Shown: positions 45,949 to 56,205, counted from the stretch's first letter. The stretch: DNA of 64,000 bases from an uncultured Paraprevotella sp. (GCA_900546665.1 URDY01000014.1:6566-70565); one strand, 5' to 3'. The notes: generated from the letters alone by a model not told the origin. Translations and numbers: made by a program.

Positions 45949-47337
45949 ATGGCAAAAGAAGAGAATGCACGACAGATTGTCGGTAATATGGATTGGGACG
46001 GACTGCACGGCCGTCAGCTTTACTATGCTGTGACAGCCATATTTTCGGGCTTGTTTTTGTCCGTCATTGACGGTACGATCTGTAATGTGGCTCTGCCGAG
46101 CATAGCCAAGGAACTGGCAGTGTCTTCTTCGGATTCCGTATGGATCGTGAATGCATTTCAGTTGGTGATAGTGATGGTCTTGTTGCCATTTTCTTCCTTA
46201 GGCGAACTCTATGGATTCAGGAAGATATACCTGTCCGGGCTTGTTTTCTTTACTTTCGGGTCATTCTGTTGTGCCATGTCGTGGTCACTGCCTACGCTGG
46301 TCGTTTCCCGTATGTTTCAAGGGGTGGGGGCTGCGATGGTGATGAGTGTGAACGGGTCACTGGTACGACTGATTTACCCCCGGCGCCATCTGACAAAAGG
46401 TTTCGGGCTTAACGCTACAGTGGTGGCGTTGGCATCCGTAGCAGGTCCTACGCTTTCTGCTGCTATATTGTCGGTAGCTTCCTGGCCGTGGCTTTTTGCA
46501 ATTAACCTGCCGGTTGGTGTGTTGACCTTTCTTTTAGCCCGCAAATATTTGCCTGACAATGCCGTCAAAATTGTCGGAAACCGTTTCGACTGGCGTTCGG
46601 CATGTCTTAATGCCGCCACGTTCGGTCTGTTGATCGGGTGTGTTGAGGCTTTTTCTCATGGAATCCGTCCTTTGTGGATTGCTCTGTTGTTCGTGCTGTT
46701 GGTTATAGCCGGAACGTGGTATGTCAGATCGCAGTTGAAGCAGACTTATCCGATGTTGCCGTTTGATTTGTTGCGCATACCGGTCTTTTCTTTGTCTGTA
46801 GCGACAAGCATTGTTTCATTTATGGCTCAGATGCTGGCCATGATTGCCTTGCCGTTCATGTTCCATGTCACGTTTGGTATGAATGCCGTGGAAACCGGAT
46901 TGTTGATGACGGCGTGGCCGTTGGTGATTGTTTTTGTCAGCCCGGTAGCCGGTATACTGGCAGCCAGAATACATCCTGGAATTTTAGGAGGTGTGGGCTT
47001 GTTCATTATGAGTATAGGCTGTTTTTCATTGTCTTGGATTCCTCTTGATGCCACGTATTTCCAAATAGTATGGAGGTTAATGCTTTGCGGATTGGGATTC
47101 GGACTGTTTCAGTCGCCCAACAATCATTTGATTTTGACTTCTGCGCCGGCTTATCGTAGTGGCGGAGCCAGTGGCATGCAGGCTATGGCCCGGTTGATAG
47201 GTCAGACTTCAGGAGCGGCATTGGTGGCTCTGCTGTTTCATTTCGGAGGAGACGGAGCTTCTCATGAAGCGATGCTGCTGGCTGCCATCATGACACTGTG
47301 CGGAAGTATGGTGTCGTGTTTGCGTTCAAGGGTTTAA
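45949..47337 (+). CDS. MFS efflux transporter, DHA2-type
   Basis: 462 residues with about 13-14 membrane segments. The N-terminus FSGLFLSVIDGTICNVALPS carries the D1-like motif of 14-TMS multidrug exporters (EmrB/QacA group); VSRMFQGVGAAMVMSVNGSL is motif C-like. It is likely a proton-driven drug or toxin exporter; substrate unknown. No membrane-fusion partner is adjacent. Confidence 0.88.
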   Translation: MAKEENARQIVGNMDWDGLHGRQLYYAVTAIFSGLFLSVIDGTICNVALPSIAKELAVSSSDSVWIVNAFQLVIVMVLLPFSSLGELYGFRKIYLSGLVFFTFGSFCCAMSWSLPTLVVSRMFQGVGAAMVMSVNGSLVRLIYPRRHLTKGFGLNATVVALASVAGPTLSAAILSVASWPWLFAINLPVGVLTFLLARKYLPDNAVKIVGNRFDWRSACLNAATFGLLIGCVEAFSHGIRPLWIALLFVLLVIAGTWYVRSQLKQTYPMLPFDLLRIPVFSLSVATSIVSFMAQMLAMIALPFMFHVTFGMNAVETGLLMTAWPLVIVFVSPVAGILAARIHPGILGGVGLFIMSIGCFSLSWIPLDATYFQIVWRLMLCGLGFGLFQSPNNHLILTSAPAYRSGGASGMQAMARLIGQTSGAALVALLFHFGGDGASHEAMLLAAIMTLCGSMVSCLRSRV

Positions 47338-47422
47338 CCTTATTCTTCAGTATCTGTGTGAGTGGCAACAATCAGTTGACAGTTTTCCGGATTAGGGATT
47401 TATATGATAAAAAAGTGTATTT

Positions 47423-48436
47423 TTATTGCTTCTTGAAGTCCTTGATGATGCCCTGACAAATCCATTCAGCAAGAGCCTGACGGTTGCTTTCCAGAATCAG
47501 CCGTTTGCGGTCCTTTTCATTTTGCAGGTTGCCGAGTTCCAGAAATACACCCGGAGGATTGGAATTCTTGAGTACATACAGATTGCGTGCACTTACTGTG
47601 CCGCTGAATCCCCGATTGGGCTGATGCTTGTCATATTTGTGTTCAAATGTCTGGTGTATGTTTTCTGCCAGTCGTCTGCCATATTTGCTTCCTTCATGAT
47701 GATAGAAGAAGACGTCTACCTGATCCGAGCGTCCGCGACTGTCTACGTGGATAAATATGGCCCGTTTATAACGTGATTTGTCTTTATAGGTCAAATTATT
47801 GATTTTCCTGCATCTTTGTTGAAGTCGGGCAACCTGATCCAAAGGTATGGGATCACCCATACAGGTTTCTCGCTTGCTGTTGTCAAGATATCTGTCGTTG
47901 CGGATGCCGTCCTTGGCGTCTTGTATGATGAAATGTACCTTGGCACCATGCGACAAAAGACAGCGTCCCAGGCGGAGGATAATGTCATAAGCATATTCAT
48001 CTTCGTGTAATTCGCGTTTGCCAACCTTGCTGATTGCACCGGGATCCGGTCCGCCGTGTCCGCTGACCAGATAGAAGCATGCCCCTTCCAGTTTGCGGGA
48101 AGTGATCCTGACGTTTTCATATCTGGAACCCAACAGAGGTTCGTTTACGGTAGACGATTTTTTCTTGTTACTGGAAGTCCTGTCATTGCTACTCCGGCTT
48201 GCTCCCTCAGGCAGCAAATAAGTTTTGCCGAGGATCAGACCGCCGTCCTTGGTGAATTTGTTTTTGTTTAGGCGAATAAATTCCTTGCGTAGTTTGGGAG
48301 TATTGCAATGGTATCTTTGCAGAAAAGTGGTGATGCCATCCCCGTCTTTGGGCTTGGCCCGTTCCTGTGCCTGCAGCGTGATTTGGCTACAGCACAATAA
48401 CACTATAATGGTAAGTAAGATTTTCCAGATTCTCAT
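47423..48436 (-). CDS. N-acetylmuramoyl-L-alanine amidase (Amidase_3)
   Basis: 337 residues with a signal peptide (ILLTIIVLLCCSQITLQAQ). A LysM-like or linker segment of about 100 residues is followed by the zinc amidase domain: VSGHGGPDPGAISKVGKREL gives the first His and Glu, and IFIHVDSRG the second His region. It cleaves peptidoglycan side chains. On the minus strand TATATTTG (48442-48449) ends only 5 nt before the ATG, so the mRNA may be leaderless. Confidence 0.88.
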   Translation of the reverse strand: MRIWKILLTIIVLLCCSQITLQAQERAKPKDGDGITTFLQRYHCNTPKLRKEFIRLNKNKFTKDGGLILGKTYLLPEGASRSSNDRTSSNKKKSSTVNEPLLGSRYENVRITSRKLEGACFYLVSGHGGPDPGAISKVGKRELHEDEYAYDIILRLGRCLLSHGAKVHFIIQDAKDGIRNDRYLDNSKRETCMGDPIPLDQVARLQQRCRKINNLTYKDKSRYKRAIFIHVDSRGRSDQVDVFFYHHEGSKYGRRLAENIHQTFEHKYDKHQPNRGFSGTVSARNLYVLKNSNPPGVFLELGNLQNEKDRKRLILESNRQALAEWICQGIIKDFKKQ

Positions 48437-48606
48437 ACTTGCAAATATACTAAAAAAAAGTGTCTGAAAGGTATAAATTACACTTTTTTATATGGAATCG
48501 TTTTTTTGTTTGGCCTTGTTTTTCAACTTGATAGTCCGATTGCTTGATGAAAGATAAACGTGTGTGATGCTAACAAAAGAGGGAATGTCAGAGTGAGTGT
48601 AAAAAG

Positions 48607-48644
48607 AAAATCCCCAGTCTGTTTTTATTCAGAAGGGGATTTTT
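48607..48644 (-). terminator. Terminator of the kduI/EIIC operon
   Basis: AAAATCCCC and GGGGATTTTT around a 19-nt loop, 29 nt beyond the kduI stop on the minus strand. Confidence 0.7.
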
Positions 48645-48672
48645 CCTTGAAAAAAAATTATAAAGATAAAGT

Positions 48673-49614
48673 TTATTTCATGTCCAGATATTCAATCTTG
48701 TCCATATCGCCATAATCGAGGTTTTCACCGGCCATACCCCAGATGAACATGTAGTTGCTGGTTCCGGCTGCTGCATGAATAGACCATTCTGGTGACATGA
48801 TGGCCTGTTCGTTATGCAACCATACAAGACGTTCTTCCTGAGGCTCACCCATCAGATGGCAGATAGCATTACCTTCCGGTACGTTGAAATAGAAATAAGC
48901 TTCGATACGACGGCTGTGTGTATGAGCCGGCATGGTGTTCCATACGCTACCGGGTTTCAGCTCTGTCAATCCCATTTGCAACTGGCAGGTACCGCCATTC
49001 TTGGCTTTCTCGAGTACAGGCTTGATCATCAGCTGATTGATGACGCGGTCGTTGCTTTCTTCCATTTTTCCGGCTTTCAGCTGGTTGGCCTGAGTTGCTT
49101 TCTTGTTGTCTGGATTGCAGCTCAGCAACTGAGTAGCGTAGCTGCGGTGAGCGGTAGCCGAGTTAATATAGAACTTGGCCGGTTTTGAAGCATCGGTACT
49201 TTTGAAAGTAACGTCCTTGTTTCCGCTGCCGACATAGAGTGCATCCTTGAATCCCAGTTTATATTCTTTGCCGTCTACTGTTACAATACCTTCTCCACCG
49301 ATATTGATGACACCCAATTCACGGGCAAAGAGGAAATAAGGCGCTTTAAGCGGATCAATGGTTTCCAGCTTCAGTGTCTTGTTTACTGGCATGGCTCCAC
49401 CGAAGATAAAGCGGTCATACATGGAGTAAGTTACGTTGATTTCATCGGCTACCATAACTTTTTCCATCACGAATGCCTCACGCAGACGTTGAGTATCGTA
49501 CGTTTTGACGTCAAGTGGATTGCAGGCTAATTGCATCTTGTAATTGACCTGAGAATAACCCGTCAAGGCTGCAAATCCCAGACACATGGCTAAAACAATT
49601 CTTTTCATAAACAT
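48673..49614 (-). CDS. kduI: KduI-like 5-keto-4-deoxyuronate isomerase with a signal peptide
   Basis: 313 residues; a second ATG at 49608 is equally good. The bulk matches 5-dehydro-4-deoxy-D-glucuronate isomerase (KduI): cupin with [16 protein letters not shown] (metal-binding His/His/Glu) and [29 protein letters not shown]. The enzyme isomerises the ketouronate released by unsaturated glucuronyl/galacturonyl hydrolases. Unusually it begins with [19 protein letters not shown], a convincing Sec signal, so it should act in the periplasm; KduI is normally cytosolic. Second gene of an operon with the EIIC transporter. Confidence 0.88.
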   Translation of the reverse strand: MFMKRIVLAMCLGFAALTGYSQVNYKMQLACNPLDVKTYDTQRLREAFVMEKVMVADEINVTYSMYDRFIFGGAMPVNKTLKLETIDPLKAPYFLFARELGVINIGGEGIVTVDGKEYKLGFKDALYVGSGNKDVTFKSTDASKPAKFYINSATAHRSYATQLLSCNPDNKKATQANQLKAGKMEESNDRVINQLMIKPVLEKAKNGGTCQLQMGLTELKPGSVWNTMPAHTHSRRIEAYFYFNVPEGNAICHLMGEPQEERLVWLHNEQAIMSPEWSIHAAAGTSNYMFIWGMAGENLDYGDMDKIEYLDMK

Positions 49615-49672
49615 AAGTAATTTTAATATAATGATAGGATAATGTTGTTCGTTTTATGTATGTTACGACATT

Positions 49673-51052
49673 TTACCATTTATGTTTTTTGATGGCATTA
49701 CGGTTCCATAACATCAGTCCAAGAGTACATACGATCAGTACCAACGGACCGACGATGCGTATGCTGTGGGTGAGATGGAAGATAACCCATGCCAATGGAC
49801 TTGATGCAAAGTCGAGTGCACCACCTTCGAAGCCCTCAGGAATCTGCACCGCTGTATCCTTGGTGATGGCAAATACGTCTTTTGCTGCACTTGTGAAATA
49901 AGGTGCCAGATTGGTAACAAAGTAAAGTCCGATTACCATCATGACCAGACCGATGATGAATGTTTTCAGAACGTTTCCTTTTGTGATGGGAAGTATCAGT
50001 GGGAATACGTAGAACATACCGGCCAATGAAGCCAATGGTAAGAACTGGTTACCAGGAAGAACTACTGCCAAAAACAAGGTGACCGGGATCAGAAGCAATG
50101 AAACAACCAAAGTTGCCGGATGGCCGATGACCAATGCAGGACTCATACCAATATGCAGACCGGCATTTTCTCCAAATTTTTTGGCAATGATCTGACGGGT
50201 TGCATCAGAAATCGGACGCAATCCTTCAATGAACAGACTGGTAATACGTGGGATAAGTTCCATGACAGCTCCCATCTTGATACCTAATCCCAATATGCCG
50301 GGAATGCCGTCCACCAGTTCCTGGCTGTTCTTGCAGGCTAATGCGCCGATACCGCAACCAACCAGTACACCGAGGAACAGAGGTTCACCCAAAAGTCCGA
50401 ATTTCTTTTTCATTCCTTCCGCATCGATATTCAGTTTGTCAAAACCGGGAATAAGATCCAAAATCTTATTGATAATCAAGGCAAACGGAACAAAACCCTG
50501 ACAGAAAGGCTGCGGAATGGAGATTCCGTCCATCTTGTCATAGAACTTCTGGAATTTGGGAGCCGTATAATCTGCCAGAACCAATGTGAGGATATAACAG
50601 ATGATGGCAGCGAAGAATCCCCATGCGATATTGTCCATCGTATAATATACCATGGCGCCGATAAAGGCGAAATGCCAATAGTTCCATAAGTCGATGTTGA
50701 CAGTTTTGGTAGTCTTGGTCAGCAGCATGACAATATTGACAGCGAGGCAGACCGGAATGATAAAGGCACCTACTGAAGTGTTGTAGGCTACTGCCGCAGC
50801 GGCCGGCCATCCCATATCGAAAACCTCAAGGTTAAGTTCGTAAATTTCTACTACCTTTGACAGGGCCGGACTCAGACTGGTGGTTAATAAGGCGGTGATC
50901 ACGGAAAGACCGACGAAACCGACTCCGACGTAAAGACCGCTTTGCAGCGCTTTGCTGAATTTGATTTTAATACACACACCCAGTATCGTAAAGATAATAG
51001 GCATCATGACTGCGGCGCCAAGGCCGATAATGTAACTGAATACAGCCTCCAT
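49673..51052 (-). CDS. Orphan PTS EIIC, galactitol (GatC/SgcC) family
   Basis: A 459-residue membrane protein with about 11-12 segments; YNTSVGAFIIPVCLAVNIVM, IPRITSLFIEGLRPISDAT and GMSPALVIGHPATLVVSLLL are typical of the galactitol-type EIIC. No EIIA, EIIB, EI or HPr genes are nearby, so it may work without phosphotransfer. With the periplasmic-looking KduI downstream, uptake of a keto-deoxyuronate is an attractive inference. Promoter TTTG-N19-TAACTTCG at 51096-51126. Confidence 0.85.
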   Translation of the reverse strand: MEAVFSYIIGLGAAVMMPIIFTILGVCIKIKFSKALQSGLYVGVGFVGLSVITALLTTSLSPALSKVVEIYELNLEVFDMGWPAAAAVAYNTSVGAFIIPVCLAVNIVMLLTKTTKTVNIDLWNYWHFAFIGAMVYYTMDNIAWGFFAAIICYILTLVLADYTAPKFQKFYDKMDGISIPQPFCQGFVPFALIINKILDLIPGFDKLNIDAEGMKKKFGLLGEPLFLGVLVGCGIGALACKNSQELVDGIPGILGLGIKMGAVMELIPRITSLFIEGLRPISDATRQIIAKKFGENAGLHIGMSPALVIGHPATLVVSLLLIPVTLFLAVVLPGNQFLPLASLAGMFYVFPLILPITKGNVLKTFIIGLVMMVIGLYFVTNLAPYFTSAAKDVFAITKDTAVQIPEGFEGGALDFASSPLAWVIFHLTHSIRIVGPLVLIVCTLGLMLWNRNAIKKHKW

Positions 51053-51095
51053 ACTTTTGTTTTTCTTAGTGTTAACTCTTTTTGGAAATTTTTGG

Positions 51096-51126
51096 CGAAG
51101 TTACTCAAAATAATTGGTAACGCAAA
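51096..51126 (-). promoter_or_regulatory. Promoter of the EIIC-kduI operon
   Basis: On the minus strand TTTG, 19 nt, TAACTTCG (one mismatch to TAnnTTTG), 43 nt before the EIIC ATG. Confidence 0.55.
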
Positions 51127-51158
51127 CAATTAAGAAAGAAAACTGTTTTTTTTGTAGT

Positions 51159-51192
51159 AAAAAAGGCTGACCGGATTATCTTCCGGACAGCC
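51159..51192 (-). terminator. Terminator of the EFR1-type ferredoxin gene
   Basis: AGGCTG/CAGCCT and CCGGA/TCCGG around a short loop, followed on the minus strand by TTTTTT. Confidence 0.75.
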
Positions 51193-51216
51193 TGGAACTT
51201 TGATTCGAAGAAAGAT

Positions 51217-52059
51217 TTAAATAAAACATTCTGGTTCACGGCGCGCACTGAAATTCTGGTAGAGATAAGCCGTAAACGGTGTATCGAAAGTGCGGGCTCC
51301 TACCGGACAGAATTTGACACAGGCACAACACTTGCTGCAACGGTTGGCATCAGTCGTCGATATGCCGTCTTTTATTTCTATAGCTCCTGTCGGACAGAAA
51401 CTTACGCAGTCTCCACAACCATAACACAAGTCGTTTACTTCCGGAGCCATTGGTGCGGATGCCTTGGGTTCCTTGTATGGAACATGGCCTTTCATTGCTG
51501 GTGTCTGGATCAGTTCGGCAAGAGGCTGGCTGTATTCAAGTGAGAAATCTTTGGATAGAACGTCCGGATGTTGACCCGGACAAATCATGTTGCAAAGTTT
51601 GTTGAAAGCCTGTCGGCCGAATGTTCTGGCCTTTTCCAGATCTTCCTGATCCGGCCGTCCGGCTGCTACCGGCATTTCCGGTCGGCTATAGGAATGTTCG
51701 CCTACGAATGCTGCGCCGCAAAGCGGTGTGAATCCCAGTTCCTGAAGCCGGTCGCGCAGTTGTACAAGGGCATCTTCATAATCACGGTTACCATAAACTA
51801 CGACAGGAATGGCTACGCTGTTTTCGCCCCGTAACCGGCTGATGCGTTCCAATGCAGCCGGTGCGACCAGTCCGCCATAAACGGGGGCAGCCACGATGCA
51901 GATGCTGTCTTTGACCATAATGGGATCCGTCCTGAAGTCGGTAGTCAGGTCGGTTTCCTGGTGTCTGGCAATTTCTAAGCCTTCGGCGATGGCTCGTGCC
52001 ACTTTCTGTGAAGTGCGTGTTGGTGAGTAATACACCACATTCATGACATTCAGTTTCAT
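51217..52059 (-). CDS. EFR1-type flavodoxin-ferredoxin protein
   Basis: 280 residues from ATG 52059 (the open frame runs to 52215, where it overlaps the copA end). An N-terminal flavodoxin-like domain (VVYYSPTRTSQKVARAIAEG, CIVAAPVYGGLVAPAALERI) and a C-terminal pair of 4Fe-4S motifs, CYGCGDCVSFCPTG and CSKCCACVKFCPVG. A redox protein of unknown partner. It is 28 nt downstream of copA and may share its transcript. Confidence 0.88.
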   Translation of the reverse strand: MKLNVMNVVYYSPTRTSQKVARAIAEGLEIARHQETDLTTDFRTDPIMVKDSICIVAAPVYGGLVAPAALERISRLRGENSVAIPVVVYGNRDYEDALVQLRDRLQELGFTPLCGAAFVGEHSYSRPEMPVAAGRPDQEDLEKARTFGRQAFNKLCNMICPGQHPDVLSKDFSLEYSQPLAELIQTPAMKGHVPYKEPKASAPMAPEVNDLCYGCGDCVSFCPTGAIEIKDGISTTDANRCSKCCACVKFCPVGARTFDTPFTAYLYQNFSARREPECFI

Positions 52060-52087
52060 ACGTTTCAGATTTGAGGGTTCATGTTTG

Positions 52088-54562
52088 TCAGGATAAAGGT
52101 TTGATGGTAAATCCTTCCGGATCCAATGCCTTCTGTAGTTCTTCAAGTGGTTTTTCACCTTCCGAGAATTGGATTGTGGCTTCTGCCGGATCGAGTGTAA
52201 CGCTTGCCTGAACACCGTCGATGCTGTTCAGAGCCTGTTCTGCATGCATACGGCAATGATTGCACATCATGCCGTCGATTTTGTATTTCTTTTCCATGTG
52301 ACTGAAATTTGGAGTTAAAACTTGATTGTCTTCTTTTCTGTTAATACGGATTTTTCTTATTCTCAGACTGTTGGTTACTACGCTGACACTACTCATGGCC
52401 ATGGCGGCACCGGCAATCATCGGGTTGAGCATAAAGCCGCAGACGGGATACAGGATACCTGCGGCTATCGGCACTCCGATCATATTGTAAACAAAGGCCC
52501 AGAACAGATTCTGGCGAATGGTGCGTACTGTCATCTGAGAAAGACGTATGGCCTCCGGAATTTTGGTCAGGTCTGATGAGATAATGGTCATTTGTGCCAC
52601 ATCCATGGCAATATCGCTGCCTTTTCCCATGGCTATGCTTAAATCCGCACGGGCCAGGGCTGCACTGTCGTTTATGCCGTCACCTGCCATGGCCACGTGA
52701 TGTCCTTCGTTTTGCATCTGGCTGACGAATCCGGCCTTGTCGGCAGGTGAAACCTCTGCCTTATAGTGCCGTATGCCGGCATCTGCGGCAATGCGGGCTG
52801 CGGTGGCCTCGTTGTCACCGGTGAGCATGCAGACTTCTATTCCCATTTTGTTAAGTTCGGCTATTGCCGTGCGTGAACTGTCTTTGATACGGTCTGTAAT
52901 GGCTGCAATGGCTATTGCCTTGTTCCGGTTGGCCAGATAAATGACAGACTGTCCTTTTTCAGACAGGCCGGCAGCGGTTTCTTTCAGCTTGTCGCTGATG
53001 GTGACGCCGTTCTCGTCCATCAGTTTGCGATTGCCGGCCAAAAGGCATTCTTCACGAAAACAGCCCTTTATACCTTTTCCGGTCAGACTCTCAACCCGGT
53101 CTATGGGTACTTCATGGCCGTTCAGGTGTTGCACCACGGCTTCGGCCAGAGGATGCTCGGATCTTTTTTCCAGACTATAGAACAGGTCGGCATATTGCTT
53201 CCTTTCCTCTTCCTTTTCCCATACCATCCGGCTGACCACGGGATGGCCTTCTGTGATAGTGCCTGTTTTGTCCAATATGACCAAGTCGGTCTGGCAGGCC
53301 GCTTCCAGACATTCTGCATTTTTGATAAGGATACCGGATTCGGCTCCTTTTCCTATGCCGACCATGATCGCTGTGGGCGTAGCCAGACCCAAAGCACAGG
53401 GACAGGCTATGATGAGGACAGTGACCAGAGCCAGCAGGCCATGGGTGAATCCTTCAGATGGTGCCAGCGCCCACCATAGTACGAATGACAGAAGCGCTAT
53501 ACCGATAATCGTAGGGACAAATACGGCGGCAATACGGTCTACCAGTTTCTGAACCGGTGCCTTGCTGCCTTGTGCTTCCTGCACCATGCGGATAATGTTT
53601 GACAGAACGGTTTCAGAACCGACTTTGACAGCCCGGAAAGAGAGTGTACCTCGCTGATTGATGGTTCCGGCGAACACGGTTTCTCCTTTGTGCTTTTCTA
53701 CCGGTATCGGTTCACCGTTCAGCATGCTTTCATCCACGTATGACTGTCCGCTGACGACAATGCCGTCTACGGCTATTCTTTCTCCAGGGCGTGCCATGAT
53801 GGTTTGTCCGCACCGGATATGTTCTATGGGGATTTCTTTAGTCTGTCCTCCGTCTTCCACAAGTAAGGCTGTGGCAGGTTGCAGACCCATCAGTTTGCGT
53901 ATGGCTGCTGAAGTCTGTCCTTTTGCCCTTTCTTCCAGTGTCCGGCCTAACAGGATAAAAGCAATAATGACACTGGATGCTTCAAAGTAGACATGAGGTT
54001 CAAGACCGCGTTCCAACCAGAATTCGGGATAAAACAGATTGAACAGGCTGAATACGTATGCAATGAGTGTACTGTTTGAAACCAGGGTGTCCATGTTGGC
54101 TGTTCCGTGGCGTAGCTGGCGCCATGCATTCAGGTGAAAATCACGCCCTAACCAGAATACCACAGGGGTTGCCAGTATCCACATGATGTAATTGGCATAA
54201 GGCATCTGCATGAAAAACATGCCGATAACGGCTACCGGTAAAGCCAGCAATATGGCATAGACGGTGTGTTGCTTCAGACGGGTCAGTTTCTCATTATGGG
54301 CCAGTTCGGCTTTGTTCTCCAGTTCGCTTTTGCTGCCTTCAATCAGCAGGTCATATCCAGCAGCCTGTAACGCCGTTTTCAGCTTTTCCGGACTGCAGGC
54401 AGAGGCGTCGTATTCTACAGTAGCTGTGGCGGCTGCATAGTTGACCGCTGCATACCGGACACCTGGTTGGTTGTGGAGGGTCTTGTCAACTCTCGTGGCG
54501 CAGGCCGCACAACTCATGTCCAGTACGGGGAATGTTCTTTTTTCAATGTGTTCTTTTTCCAT
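52088..54562 (-). CDS. copA: Copper-translocating P1B-type ATPase with HMA domains at both ends
   Basis: 824 residues. N-terminal HMA ([10 protein letters not shown]), eight membrane segments, CPC in [19 protein letters not shown], phosphorylation site [16 protein letters not shown], and [20 protein letters not shown]. This is the Cu(I) exporter architecture. The last 68 residues ([20 protein letters not shown] onward) are a second HMA domain; a Met at its start suggests an ancestral free-standing copper chaperone fused to the ATPase. TAACTTTG (54596-54603, minus) is a good -7 box. The regulator gene lies just upstream. Confidence 0.95.
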   Translation of the reverse strand: MEKEHIEKRTFPVLDMSCAACATRVDKTLHNQPGVRYAAVNYAAATATVEYDASACSPEKLKTALQAAGYDLLIEGSKSELENKAELAHNEKLTRLKQHTVYAILLALPVAVIGMFFMQMPYANYIMWILATPVVFWLGRDFHLNAWRQLRHGTANMDTLVSNSTLIAYVFSLFNLFYPEFWLERGLEPHVYFEASSVIIAFILLGRTLEERAKGQTSAAIRKLMGLQPATALLVEDGGQTKEIPIEHIRCGQTIMARPGERIAVDGIVVSGQSYVDESMLNGEPIPVEKHKGETVFAGTINQRGTLSFRAVKVGSETVLSNIIRMVQEAQGSKAPVQKLVDRIAAVFVPTIIGIALLSFVLWWALAPSEGFTHGLLALVTVLIIACPCALGLATPTAIMVGIGKGAESGILIKNAECLEAACQTDLVILDKTGTITEGHPVVSRMVWEKEEERKQYADLFYSLEKRSEHPLAEAVVQHLNGHEVPIDRVESLTGKGIKGCFREECLLAGNRKLMDENGVTISDKLKETAAGLSEKGQSVIYLANRNKAIAIAAITDRIKDSSRTAIAELNKMGIEVCMLTGDNEATAARIAADAGIRHYKAEVSPADKAGFVSQMQNEGHHVAMAGDGINDSAALARADLSIAMGKGSDIAMDVAQMTIISSDLTKIPEAIRLSQMTVRTIRQNLFWAFVYNMIGVPIAAGILYPVCGFMLNPMIAGAAMAMSSVSVVTNSLRIRKIRINRKEDNQVLTPNFSHMEKKYKIDGMMCNHCRMHAEQALNSIDGVQASVTLDPAEATIQFSEGEKPLEELQKALDPEGFTIKPLS

Positions 54563-54693
54563 GATTCTTATTTGCTTCCAGCATTTTTACGTAGGCAAAG
54601 TTAGCTTGTTCGGCATGGCTTTTTTTATAGAATTATGGAGCATTTTTATATCTTTTTGATCTGCCATCCCATGTATGCCGTAGGAATGACAAG

Positions 54694-55266
54694 TCATATT
54701 TTGTCCAATGGCATCCGGGACTGTTTTTTCTGCTGTTTGTATTGTCGCGGGGTAAGTCCTGTCTGCATTTTGAATTGTGTGCTCAGATGGGCCGTACTGG
54801 AATAATTCAGTTTGTCTGCTATTTCGTTAAGATTCAGTTCGTCATATTCAAGCAGTTCCTTTACGCGTTCAATCCTTTGGGCAATAAAATACTTTTCGAT
54901 GGTACACCCCTGTGCTTCAGAGAATATTTTGCTTAGTGTACTGTAGTCTTGACGGCATTCATCAGACAGATATTGTGAAAGGTTGATTTTGAGAGATCCG
55001 TTTTTCCGATGTATCAGGTTGATGATGAGTTGTTTGATATGCTCAACGGTTCGGGTATGGTTGTCTTCTATAAGTTCGAATCCCAAAGCGCATAAGGCAG
55101 AACGGATCTGTTCGTATTGGGAGGCCGATGGTGTATCTGGCAGTTCTGCCTGTCCCAGTCTGACTGTGACCGGTGTCCAACCCAAACGGTTAAGCACGTC
55201 AGTGACGACCATGATACAACGGTCGCATACCATATTCTTGATGTAAATCGTACAGTTCGTTTTCAT
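54694..55266 (-). CDS. AraC-family regulator with N-terminal HMA-like domain
   Basis: 190 residues from ATG 55266; the frame opens at 55320, but a -7 box at 55291-55298 lies within that extension. Residues about 1-75 resemble an HMA ferredoxin-like fold with IKNMVCDRCIMVVTDVLNRL (CxxC), and residues about 90-190 are an AraC helix-turn-helix pair (LNEIADKLNYSSTAHLSTQF, GLTPRQYKQQ). It is probably a metal-responsive activator of copA, which lies downstream on the same strand. Copper sensing is inferred. Confidence 0.85.
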   Translation of the reverse strand: MKTNCTIYIKNMVCDRCIMVVTDVLNRLGWTPVTVRLGQAELPDTPSASQYEQIRSALCALGFELIEDNHTRTVEHIKQLIINLIHRKNGSLKINLSQYLSDECRQDYSTLSKIFSEAQGCTIEKYFIAQRIERVKELLEYDELNLNEIADKLNYSSTAHLSTQFKMQTGLTPRQYKQQKKQSRMPLDKI

Positions 55267-55290
55267 CTGATGGACAATCTGCTTGATATG

Positions 55291-55298
55291 CAAAGATA
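55291..55298 (-). promoter_or_regulatory. -7 box of the AraC-type regulator
   Basis: TATCTTTG on the minus strand, 25 nt before the ATG at 55266. It decides the shorter start. Confidence 0.5.
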
Positions 55299-55507
55299 AT
55301 ACATCCGTTTGTAAAATCACTGGTCATGAGTTGAAATCTCATGAAATGGTAAAGAAGAAAAAACTTCAGGATGTGTGGTTGTCATAGCCCCGCAGGTAAA
55401 TGTGAAATATTTGCAGTGTAGGATGTTTTTATGACAAGGTGAAACTTTCAGTCTGATGACGGACTGAAGAACCGAACGTATTCCCTTATCTGTATTGTAT
55501 CTGCAAA

Positions 55508-55640
55508 ATGTCCTTCACCTATTCACACAGCTTGTCTTTTAGGACGTTATGGGTGAACCTTCCTTTGCGTCCCCTTCACTTCTCCTTCACTTTCCCCTTC
55601 ACCTGCTTATGGAATGGAAACTTAGGTAAAATCATAATAA
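55508..55640. repeat. CTTCAC-rich intergenic tract
   Basis: The interval 55300-56205 has no convincing gene. At 55508-55610 the unit CCTTCAC recurs at irregular spacing (for example CCCCTTCACTTCTCCTTCAC). The open frames at 55508-55798 and 55801-56004 have no protein-like features. Function of the tract unknown. Confidence 0.35.
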
Positions 55641-55652
55641 TTTACAATTTTA

Positions 55653-55715
55653 AAAAAGTAAGGTTTACTTTTTTAAAACTAAAGCTTACTTTTTTTAAAG
55701 TAAGCCTTACTTTTT
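55653..55715. repeat. Nested AAGTAAG inverted repeats
   Basis: AAAAAGTAAGG (55653-55663) and CCTTACTTTTT (55705-55715) form an outer 11-bp stem, while GCTTACTTT and AAAGTAAGC (55684-55705) form an inner hairpin that would compete with it. This may be a regulator-binding cluster or a folded RNA switch; no adjacent gene explains it. Confidence 0.45.
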
Positions 55716-56056
55716 CAGTTTCGAACTGTGATTACAGGGCTGAAGTCCGAGATGAATGCCAAGTGAAGGGGTTTAATGTAATTTTTAAATATAATTAATT
55801 GTGAATCAATGTATTATAGAGTATAGTGAAGAGGTGAATATAATTTGGGTAAAAACACCTGATGGGGATGCCTCGGACAGGCAGGTAAAAATCAGGTTCC
55901 TTTTTTTCGAAAAAAGGTTTTTTCCTGGGACCCCATTTCCTGTTTACAGCTTTGGTGTTTTCCTGTTTTCAAGGAAACTAATAAGAAGCATCAGGGCTTG
56001 TTAAGACGAAAATGCACGATACAGAATATTCGTCAGGCAAGTTGAATTATTTTTAT

Positions 56057-56064
56057 TATTTTTG
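56057..56064 (+). promoter_or_regulatory. -7 box upstream of the methyltransferase
   Basis: TATTTTTG about 140 nt upstream of the gene at 56206, the best -7 match there. Confidence 0.35.
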
Positions 56065-56205
56065 TACTTAAAGGATTAAAACATAAGAACGGAGGGGCTG
56101 ACTTGCGATTTAAGGATACGAACGAAATAGGATAATGTTTTGTTTTTGTATTCAAGAATATGAAGTTGTGAGAGGTTCTTTTCGATTTTAAAAACACATT
56201 AAAAG

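Noticed and set aside
55508..55798. 96-codon ORF
   Set aside because: Composition follows the CTTCAC and T-rich tracts (runs of Phe, Ser, Leu); it looks like chance.
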